Assembly: GCA_002715005.1 (NCBI GenBank)
Contig: PAXN01000054.1
Location: forward strand, 1-59,712
Length of the DNA stretch: 59,712 nt
From: Rhodospirillaceae bacterium
Lineage (GTDB): Bacteria > Pseudomonadota > Alphaproteobacteria > UBA8366
Direction of reading: 5' to 3'
The notes beneath the pieces were generated by a model. It saw only the letters and a list, made by a program, of their open reading frames with translations. It did no database searches and had not been told where the DNA came from. Both the position numbers and the translations under genes were made by a program. Shown here piece by piece: positions 19,094 through 26,684 of the stretch (within the stretch, counting starts at the first letter, position 1; each line of letters starts with the position of its first letter).

Positions 19094-21070
19094 TCAATGG
19101 TTAGATAACTTATTAATTGCATCAAAAATCGACTTGCTCATTTTTTCTTCCATTTCTATCGCATTAGGAAAAGGAATAGCGTTTCTTTTTCTAAAGTTTT
19201 CGAATATTTCGTTTCCTCGGCAAGAAATAGATTCCACGCAAAGCTCCATACTAATATCATGTAAGTTAATAAAGCACTCTTCATTCCATATGCTTCCAAT
19301 TAATGGATCTCCCCAGTAAATAGGAACACTTCCAGCCATTAAAGCGTGTACAATTTTTTCTGTATTATAGCCGGGGAAAGAAGAGTTTTCACAGGCTATA
19401 ACGAACTTATATTTGGCGAGTTCTTTTATATACAGTTCGTGCTCTCTTGGAAGTTTGTAACCAGTAGTGTTGAATAAACTCCCATTAGCGTCGACTGAGG
19501 TCTTTGCATCTAAATTCTTAAATAGTCTATTGCGAAGCTCACAATTATCGTTACTGTAGCAAAACTGTATATTTGCGCTTTTTACATTGTTGATGTTTCT
19601 TTTGTAATAATTGTTAACAGTTGAAAATACGCTGATGCCGTGTCTCCTGACGTAGTTTGGCAGCCACGTATGATTTTCATTTTCAACCACATAATGCGAA
19701 AAAATGTGGTCAAACATATCGAAGTCGAGTTGCTTAACCCCTTCTAAGCCGGCGCCATCATGTTCTGCAGAGTAATATACCAGTTTTCCTCTTATCGATT
19801 TTTTTAGATCTTTGTATTTAGCTTTTCTAGGTTTATCAGGTGAATACCAACTTACGACAACAATGTCAGCATTTTTCAAATCACTCGTGTAAGTCACATC
19901 ATAATTTTTTTGTAATAGCGAACCAAAAATAGGGTCTTTGTCAGCCTGAAAACCCGGCCAAAAGCAGTCGAACCCAATAGTGAGCTTTTTATTATTTTTT
20001 ACAACATTTAATCGAGTGCCACTTTCGAAAGCTCTTGTTTCAGTAACTAATCCAGCTAGTGCCACTGCATCGGAAGTCAAACACGATGAATTTTCTAGTT
20101 TTGCGTTTGGCAGATTTAAGATTGAACTGGAATCCTTTACTAGGCTTGAATTGACCAGTCTTAGTTTTATTTTTTGTATACTTTTGCTATTTATAGCATG
20201 AGGAAACGGGCAAAAACGTATAAGAGGTTTAGGATATACACTAGCAGTAGGGATATAAAATTCACCGTCATCTATTGAAATTTCAATTAACGACGTGGGA
20301 TCTTCACTCGCGACAAATTTTAAACCAAGTAGATTTACAGGACTATCAAAGTTAACTATCAACTCTTCGTCAGGTTTAATCAAACAAACCGGCTCAGTCA
20401 ATAGAGACGAACTAAAGAAACTTGCGTTGGAGCTAGTCTTCAGACTTTGGTATTTTCCAAAGTCTGAAAATCTTGATTTTCGAGAGGAAGTAGAGTGCGA
20501 CTTCACCGTTGAACACTTTTCACTTTCAACTTCTATGGCAGAACATAGCTTTCGAACAAGCAGTTGTGATGAAGCAACAGAATGATGAAGAGGATCACTA
20601 TCCTCATAAACATGCGGAAACTCGCTATGTAATATGTCCACTTCTGTCACATTAAAACCAGCTTTTATTAAGGAGCCTTTGCGTACCCTTTTTACGTCAC
20701 AAAAGTTTTTCGATTGCTCTACTGCTTTAGGGCAGATATTGAAAAGCACTATATGAGGGAGTTCATGACTAAACTCTCTAAATAAATTCCCAAGCTCCCA
20801 AAATGTCTTCTCTAGGTATGCTATATCTAAGACGCCCGACTCAGTCATCAAAACATCGTTTATAATTGAGTCTATAACTATCACATCGATTTTGGATACA
20901 ACTGCCAAACTTTTCAACTTTTTCTCAGCCGAAAGAAAATAGGTCGACGGGACATCTCCAACTCGAACATCAGAGACTACACTTATATCTTGACTTAACT
21001 CTAACTCTTTAAAATATGAACCAGATTTTATAGAATTTGATGTCCCTAAAAGAACTATATTTTTATTCAT
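19094..21070 (-). CDS. Fusion of SGNH-hydrolase-like domain with GT10 fucosyltransferase
   Basis: The C-terminal part of this 658-residue protein is a GT10 alpha-1,3/4-fucosyltransferase: YKFVIACENSSFPGYNTEKI at about 554-573, followed by VHALMAGSVPIYWGDP, is the GDP-fucose-binding signature. This fits with gmd and fcl. The N-terminal 180 residues look like an SGNH-type hydrolase fold: LLGTSNSI (about 7-14) is in the block I position, although the usual GDS is changed to GTS, and DPLHHS near 158-163 is in the Asp-x-x-His position. A beta-rich linker domain lies between (about 200-340). Such a fusion suggests that O-acyl transfer or removal is coupled to fucosylation. The GT10 assignment is strong; activity of the SGNH-like part is uncertain. 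Confidence 0.87.
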   Translation of the reverse strand: MNKNIVLLGTSNSIKSGSYFKELELSQDISVVSDVRVGDVPSTYFLSAEKKLKSLAVVSKIDVIVIDSIINDVLMTESGVLDIAYLEKTFWELGNLFREFSHELPHIVLFNICPKAVEQSKNFCDVKRVRKGSLIKAGFNVTEVDILHSEFPHVYEDSDPLHHSVASSQLLVRKLCSAIEVESEKCSTVKSHSTSSRKSRFSDFGKYQSLKTSSNASFFSSSLLTEPVCLIKPDEELIVNFDSPVNLLGLKFVASEDPTSLIEISIDDGEFYIPTASVYPKPLIRFCPFPHAINSKSIQKIKLRLVNSSLVKDSSSILNLPNAKLENSSCLTSDAVALAGLVTETRAFESGTRLNVVKNNKKLTIGFDCFWPGFQADKDPIFGSLLQKNYDVTYTSDLKNADIVVVSWYSPDKPRKAKYKDLKKSIRGKLVYYSAEHDGAGLEGVKQLDFDMFDHIFSHYVVENENHTWLPNYVRRHGISVFSTVNNYYKRNINNVKSANIQFCYSNDNCELRNRLFKNLDAKTSVDANGSLFNTTGYKLPREHELYIKELAKYKFVIACENSSFPGYNTEKIVHALMAGSVPIYWGDPLIGSIWNEECFINLHDISMELCVESISCRGNEIFENFRKRNAIPFPNAIEMEEKMSKSIFDAINKLSNH

Positions 21071-21087
21071 CGAAGCACGACCTGCAA

Positions 21088-23940
21088 TTAAGAGTTTTTG
21101 AGCAATACTTTAAAAATACTTACCAATTCACCTTTGAAAGATGAAATTGATAAACGTTCGTCTCTCTCTTTAAGGTGTCTAATAACAGAGTTTCTATGGA
21201 TTGGTTCGTTAACTATTCTTTCAATATTTTCTTTAGCCTGTGATAGGTCGTCGTAAAATAATGGGTAATCAGCGCCTAAATAACCTTCAAAACCAGTGTG
21301 CCTATTTATCACCAAGCAAGCTCCTGCAGAAATACATTCACTTATTAAATTACTGCCAGCCGGTTGAATATAGCTGTTAAACACTACCTGATTTTTTAAG
21401 ATGTCTTGATACTCATCATTATCTGCCGTGTACATTTCACTTACATAGTCATTTATAGCGCCTAAATTATTCTCGGACAGCTCTTTATTAACAACATCAT
21501 TAATGAAGTAGTCTCTATCGAGATTACCGGGTATCAACAAAACTTTATTCTCTTTTGGAATATCCAATTTTACAAAATCGGAAAACGATCTCAGATGCCA
21601 ACCGATATGATAAACTTTACCTGACAAAGCTCGCTCTTCATTAGAACTTGTGATGGGGATATTAGGGTGGAATGTCGTTAGAACTTTGACTTCTGGATAA
21701 CCAAGCTTTTTCAGTGCCAGCCTCAAATAAGAAGCGTTTTCTTGACTTAGAACAATTAAACCTCGACAGTGCTTTAGACTTTCTATAAATCTTGGCTCCG
21801 CTAATAATGCATCCAAGTTTTGTGCTTCTAAATCATATGAATTGCTCTTGTGCGGTGTGGTATGCACAAAAGCAACCCACGGCTTGCGAAAAACAAAAGT
21901 TCGGTCAGGGTCGTCCTTGTTCCAAAAAAAAGTACGCTCAATAAATAAATCTAAGTACACTCCATGCTCGTTATGAGTAAGCATTTGATTAACATTGTCT
22001 CTAACCCAGTTCCAGCCTAGCAGATGATGATCACCATACGAACCTTCATTTAAACTAAGATCAAACTTATTACTTAGCGCAAGTAGTTTATATTCCGCAT
22101 CCCCATATTTATCGGCTAATTCTAAGAGTGTATTGTAGTTTGATTCTTGGCGTGCATGAGCTTGACTTTCGCTGATGAAAAAAAGTGCCGAATAATTAAC
22201 TTGCTTAAAAATACTGCCTGTAAAAGATGCATTCATCCAAAGAGCTAAATCGGTGTAGGCTCCGTACTTTTCCTCTTCAAAGTAACCAACGTCTTCGTGA
22301 ATTTTTCTTCGCCACACCGAAGATGCATTTGGTATACAATAGCTTCTTAGTACCCTATCAGAGTTCGTTTGAAACATATTTGAATGGTCATAATAGCCAG
22401 CATTTAATGTTTCATAACTAACGACGTTTTGAAAATAGTTATAACTTACTTTTACGTCAAACCACTTATCAAAATGTTCGCCGTTTAACTTCCTAGCTAA
22501 AAAATCATCATATGAATTAATCTTGCTGTCATTAAATGGGACTGTAACAGGGCTTACTACATCACAAATGTCACTCGCTAGCGCTCTTACGCATGTATCT
22601 AGCCACTGCCTCCCCCTGATATCATCTACGTTAAGGTTAGCAATATACTTCGATCTTATGTTTCTAATTGCCACATTCCAACAATCGTAAAGTCCCGGGT
22701 CTTTAAAGACTGGTAAATAGTATACGTTTGGGTGCTTATCTGCTAATGTTGCTAGTCTTCTTGAGGTTTTTTCATCATGACTACCAACTACATCCATAAG
22801 TATTATTACTGGTGAGGTTTCCCCAGATAAAATATCAGAAATGTCGTTTTCAAAACGAGTGGCATACTCATCGGCCCTGAAAATACTGGAGAACAATGTC
22901 ACATCTACGGAACCTGTCCGTCGAATAGCTTCAGGTATATATCTTGAAAACTCTGAAGTAGGTACTTGTGTTTCGTAAGTAGCTCTTATTTCTGACCTAG
23001 ATAGCGCCTTCTCCATCAACACCCAGTTGCTTTGATTGTCACTGTGCTCGTGTTCGGTCGCTGCACTTCCATTATCTATAAAAATGGCATCCACATCTCT
23101 ACTCAAACAAATGTGCTTATATTGTCCTCCTGACTTTACAGATCGGATCAAGAAGTCAATATCATCCATTCCCATGCCAATGAAGTTCTCATTGTATCCG
23201 TTGATTTTTTCAAAAATTAAACGACTGCTCGCTATACGCCCACAACTTCCGTCCCAAGTTAAATTTTCATTGTGATATATATTTTGTGGGAAGAGCTCGT
23301 ATTTTTCCCAATCTTTGTGGAGCATGGGGGCAGGCCCCGTAGTTTGATGAACTATGCTGTTTTCGCCATCTAAAGCGTTCGTAATATGTTCAACATCGCT
23401 TTTATTGACGAAATTATCTGCATCCAGTGAAATTATGTATTCACCATCAGAAAGCCTTGCTGCAGCATTTTTCGCTGCAGCCATATGAAACTTGGCCCAC
23501 GCCTTTTTAATACGAAAATATTTTAACTTCCCAGTTAAAAGATCAAATGAAAAGTTTTTGTCTATAAAGTTCTGGATATCACTTGAATCTTCACCACCGA
23601 AATCAACCACAACAAGTTCTGCACTTTCAAAATTTCGTAAAGTTTCGAGATTAGTTGGCAAAGTTTGTTTTAATTGCCAAAAGCGATTAAATACAGATGT
23701 CACAAAAGAGTAAACAACTCCTTCTCCACTAGTTACTTGTTCACAGTTAAGTCTCTGAATATTACATTCAATAAGAGCCTTTGTTTTATTAATAAGCTCT
23801 ATTCGGCCCTTTTCACTAAGGCTTAGTGATGACTCTATTTCTTCGATCACTTCGCTCGCAGCAATATAGTCCAATTTTGAAAAGTAATATCTAACCTTAC
23901 TCATCAACTCCCAAAAATTATCTTTTTTTAACTCGAGCAT
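21088..23940 (-). CDS. Trimodular glycosyltransferase (two GT-A-like domains and one GT-B-like)
   Basis: A 950-residue protein with, after a short helical N-terminus, a GT2-type domain (about residues 70-300) containing YSFVTSVFNRFWQLKQTLP, the SLDADNF metal-binding segment and a GMGMDDIDFLIR acceptor-side segment. A second GT2-like domain (about 345-600) has VDVTLFSSIFRADEYATRFE and NLNVDDIRGRQWLD. The C-terminal 290 residues contain WVAFVHTTPHKSN, KVLLIPGNLDR and a SNLISECISAGACLVIN segment resembling the donor site of GT-B enzymes. It would add two or three sugars of a repeat unit. It starts with ATG eight bases after the FkbM stop. Donors are unknown. Confidence 0.8.
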   Translation of the reverse strand: MLELKKDNFWELMSKVRYYFSKLDYIAASEVIEEIESSLSLSEKGRIELINKTKALIECNIQRLNCEQVTSGEGVVYSFVTSVFNRFWQLKQTLPTNLETLRNFESAELVVVDFGGEDSSDIQNFIDKNFSFDLLTGKLKYFRIKKAWAKFHMAAAKNAAARLSDGEYIISLDADNFVNKSDVEHITNALDGENSIVHQTTGPAPMLHKDWEKYELFPQNIYHNENLTWDGSCGRIASSRLIFEKINGYNENFIGMGMDDIDFLIRSVKSGGQYKHICLSRDVDAIFIDNGSAATEHEHSDNQSNWVLMEKALSRSEIRATYETQVPTSEFSRYIPEAIRRTGSVDVTLFSSIFRADEYATRFENDISDILSGETSPVIILMDVVGSHDEKTSRRLATLADKHPNVYYLPVFKDPGLYDCWNVAIRNIRSKYIANLNVDDIRGRQWLDTCVRALASDICDVVSPVTVPFNDSKINSYDDFLARKLNGEHFDKWFDVKVSYNYFQNVVSYETLNAGYYDHSNMFQTNSDRVLRSYCIPNASSVWRRKIHEDVGYFEEEKYGAYTDLALWMNASFTGSIFKQVNYSALFFISESQAHARQESNYNTLLELADKYGDAEYKLLALSNKFDLSLNEGSYGDHHLLGWNWVRDNVNQMLTHNEHGVYLDLFIERTFFWNKDDPDRTFVFRKPWVAFVHTTPHKSNSYDLEAQNLDALLAEPRFIESLKHCRGLIVLSQENASYLRLALKKLGYPEVKVLTTFHPNIPITSSNEERALSGKVYHIGWHLRSFSDFVKLDIPKENKVLLIPGNLDRDYFINDVVNKELSENNLGAINDYVSEMYTADNDEYQDILKNQVVFNSYIQPAGSNLISECISAGACLVINRHTGFEGYLGADYPLFYDDLSQAKENIERIVNEPIHRNSVIRHLKERDERLSISSFKGELVSIFKVLLKNS

Positions 23941-23948
23941 GTTCTTTA

Positions 23949-25088
23949 TTAATTACCTAATATTTTTCGATTAAAACAGAAGAGGTTTTCCCCCTTTGTG
24001 AAAAGATCAAAATCTTTACCTAATATTGCGTTTTGAAAGCTTCTTGAAGGTTTTTTATTTAGTAGCATCCAGTCATGTAGTTCGATTACCAGCAAAGGAG
24101 TTTCATCTAGCCATTCTAAATTTTCTTCAAATAAAAGCGATTCGCCGCCCTCAATGTCTAGTTTTACAATCAACAGCTTGTGGTTTTTAAATTGAGATAA
24201 ATTTAAAATGTCACCAATACCCAAGCACTGAACTTCTCCCAAATCTCTAGCACTACCTGCCGAATCCTCCATACAAAATCTGTAAGCCCACTCACCATGG
24301 TTGGGGTCTATAAAACTCCTAGTTTCAATTCTTGAAGATAGTGCCCCTTCAAAAATGAAAACATTCAAGCCTGCTGTATTGGCAGCTAGGATTTCACGAT
24401 TGCTGACGTCCGGCTCTATTGAAATGACACTTGAATAATTGAACTTTTGACAGAAAAAAGCTGCTGAAGCACCAATATTGGCGCCCCCATCTACAATAAG
24501 CGTATTAACTCCATTGTCGTTCAGTTTTCTTTCATATCGTTTGAGAAGTTGAAATTGGGGTATCCAATCGATACCATACTCTCCCTCATTAAAAACCTGA
24601 TCTAAAACCTTAACATCACTTGAGGACTTATGTCGGTAGTAGAAGCTTCTATCTCCATGATCATACGTTTCTAATTTATCCAATAGCGCTTGAGGAGCTT
24701 TATATTGACTTACATCTACAACCTTATGTTCAAGGTTACATAGCGAAAGATTTTTCCTATCTAACTTCTTTTCGATTATTTGTGAGTTTTCTGACTCCAA
24801 ATATTCAAAGTGCATAACTATTTTATTAAGCGTATCAGTATCTAAGCCCAGAGCAGAACACCGCTCTAGCGTTGACTCAGCAAGCTTGTAATCACCGTCT
24901 TGATAAAGATGTGAACATGATAAAACGGCGTAGGCAAAAACGTTCTCCCTCGCAATATTTTCACTATCAATAAGAAATGACTTTAACGATTCAAAATCCC
25001 TCTTAAACAGCAGCGTGGCGACGACACTATTAAGGTCAAAATGGATTTCTTTAGAGAACTTTTCTAACTTTTTGACATTAAAAGTCAT
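23949..25088 (-). CDS. FkbM-family methyltransferase
   Basis: The 379-residue protein has an FkbM-type SAM methyltransferase domain from about residue 165: LIVDGGANIGASAAFF (197-212) is motif I, SVISIEPD (220-227) carries the acidic ribose-binding residue, and LLIVKLDIEGGESLLFEENL is the family's downstream signature. The 160-residue N-terminus is helical and repeat-like and could be a protein-interaction part. FkbM enzymes O-methylate sugars, so this probably caps or decorates the glycan. The gene overlaps the upstream coiled-coil gene by four bases (ATGA), which implies coupled translation. Confidence 0.86.
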   Translation of the reverse strand: MTFNVKKLEKFSKEIHFDLNSVVATLLFKRDFESLKSFLIDSENIARENVFAYAVLSCSHLYQDGDYKLAESTLERCSALGLDTDTLNKIVMHFEYLESENSQIIEKKLDRKNLSLCNLEHKVVDVSQYKAPQALLDKLETYDHGDRSFYYRHKSSSDVKVLDQVFNEGEYGIDWIPQFQLLKRYERKLNDNGVNTLIVDGGANIGASAAFFCQKFNYSSVISIEPDVSNREILAANTAGLNVFIFEGALSSRIETRSFIDPNHGEWAYRFCMEDSAGSARDLGEVQCLGIGDILNLSQFKNHKLLIVKLDIEGGESLLFEENLEWLDETPLLVIELHDWMLLNKKPSRSFQNAILGKDFDLFTKGENLFCFNRKILGN

Positions 25089-26665
25089 TCAACACTTCCT
25101 TTCACGTCAATACCAAACTTATTTAGAATCAAATGTTTTTTATCATTTTTTTTATCTTCCACACACTTCGAGCTTGTTGACTCTAAAGTTTTCTCTAAAA
25201 CAAATAGCATGCGATTAGCATGGGACAGTTCTTCCTCTAGAAACTCATTGTTATTCAATATTTCTCTGTATTTTTCTTTCTCAGAGTCTAATGTCGCCTT
25301 TAATGTATCATTTTCATTCTTAAGACTCTGGTTCCAGACCTTATGCTCGTTATGCCAATGCGCTTCATGCTTTAGCTTTAAACTTTGTGATTGTAATTCG
25401 TCCTCAAGCAATTTTGTTTTTTGTAATAGGTCTAGTTCTAGTTCTTTATTTTTACGCGTATTGTTTTCCTGTACTTCCGTTAGCTGCTTTTGATTTTCTC
25501 TGCTTCGCTGCTCGGCTGTTTTCAGCTGCTCTTTAGCCTGCTGCAATTCGTCGCCTAACTGCTTTTGCTTTTCTTCACTTTGCTGTTGCGCAGTTTGCAA
25601 TTGCTCTTTAGCCTGCTGTAATTCGTCGCCTAACTGCTTTTGCTTTTCATCACTCTGCTGTTGCGCAGTTTGCAATTGCTCTTTAGCCTGCTGCAATTCA
25701 TCGCCTAACTGCTTTTGCTTCTCTTCACTCTGCTGTTGCGCAGTTTGCAGTTGCTCTTTAGCATGCTTCAATTCATCGCCTAACTGCTTTTGCTTCTCTT
25801 CACTCTGCTGTTTCGCAGCGTGAAGTTGCTCTTTAGCATGCTGCAATTCGTCGCCCAACTGCTTTTGCTTTTCTTCACTTTGTTGTTTAGCTGCTTGCAA
25901 CTGTTGCTTGGTCTGCTGTAACTCTTCATCAACGATTTTAGCATTGCTTTGAGAGGCATTAAACTGGCTCTCCAGCTCTGCTTTAATTTCTCTATGCTGC
26001 TGCCTTTGGCTAAAGTAGCTCAGTGCTTGCTTAGTATTTACTTGTTTAGTCGCCACGAAATTGGAGTACGGTGGCATAGGTTCAGCTAATGCAAGGTAAT
26101 CTCGCCCACATTCTGTAAACTCTTTTTCAAGCTTTTCTGCTGGTTTACTTTCACCATAAACAGGCTTTAATGAACTTTGAATTACCACATGGGTGAACGC
26201 ATTTAATAATTGATTGTTCAAGCATTGCTGCTCTGCACCGTTAAGTTGCGAAATAAGCAAACAGGGGCGGCTTTCTGAAATGTCAAACTGCTGTAGTAAA
26301 GGCTTTAGCTCAATAACTGCGGTGTCTTGTTCAGTAAATTCCAGTGCAGGTCGAATACTTTTAATCACATTAGGGGGGAGTACAGAAGAATAGCCCGGCA
26401 CATTTGAAACAAAGCACCGCATGCTTTTTTGGTTAGCTTCAAACGCTGGTACGCCATGCTTTATTACCACACTCTCAGGCGAGCTTTTAGCGTTATGCAG
26501 TAATGTGGCTTTTTCAAACATTGCAGGTTCTGGCTCTACCAAAACAACTTGTGTAGCTGTTAAAGAAAACAACCAATTAAGCATAGCTTCAGTACGTGCA
26601 CCAAGAACTAACACGCACTTGGGTTGCATCGACAGCCCTTTCACTATTTGTAATAAATCACTCAT
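25085..26665 (-). CDS. Coiled-coil protein with degenerate methyltransferase-like N-terminus and 25-residue tandem repeats
   Basis: The N-terminal 215 residues of this 526-residue protein resemble a Rossmann/SAM domain (CVLVLGARTEAMLNWL, then VVLVEPEPAMFEKA) but motif I lacks the usual G-x-G-x-G, so catalysis is doubtful. From about residue 240 it becomes a long coiled coil. Five near-identical 25-residue units (S-E-E-K-Q-K-Q-L-G-D-E-L-Q-Q-A-K...) are encoded by 75-base direct repeats at about 25505-25879. The last 100 residues continue as charged coiled coil. Between FkbM and another coiled-coil protein in the operon, it could be a length ruler or scaffold for the glycan machinery; this is inference. 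The family is not one I can name. Confidence 0.7.
   Translation of the reverse strand: MSDLLQIVKGLSMQPKCVLVLGARTEAMLNWLFSLTATQVVLVEPEPAMFEKATLLHNAKSSPESVVIKHGVPAFEANQKSMRCFVSNVPGYSSVLPPNVIKSIRPALEFTEQDTAVIELKPLLQQFDISESRPCLLISQLNGAEQQCLNNQLLNAFTHVVIQSSLKPVYGESKPAEKLEKEFTECGRDYLALAEPMPPYSNFVATKQVNTKQALSYFSQRQQHREIKAELESQFNASQSNAKIVDEELQQTKQQLQAAKQQSEEKQKQLGDELQHAKEQLHAAKQQSEEKQKQLGDELKHAKEQLQTAQQQSEEKQKQLGDELQQAKEQLQTAQQQSDEKQKQLGDELQQAKEQLQTAQQQSEEKQKQLGDELQQAKEQLKTAEQRSRENQKQLTEVQENNTRKNKELELDLLQKTKLLEDELQSQSLKLKHEAHWHNEHKVWNQSLKNENDTLKATLDSEKEKYREILNNNEFLEEELSHANRMLFVLEKTLESTSSKCVEDKKNDKKHLILNKFGIDVKGSVE
25505..25879 (-). repeat. Tandem array of five 75-bp in-frame repeats
   Basis: Five units of 75 bases encode the 25-residue coiled-coil repeat, with the CTAACTGCTTTTGC segment recurring every 75 bases (for example at about 25556 and 25631). 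A degenerate unit flanks the array on each side. Gain or loss of units would keep the frame and change coil length by 25 residues. Confidence 0.9.
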
Positions 26666-26684
26666 AGCCCCTCCTTACGTTCTT

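Noticed and set aside
25505-25879. 75-bp repeats as CRISPR
   Set aside because: The units are adjoining and in frame without spacers and encode a coiled coil.
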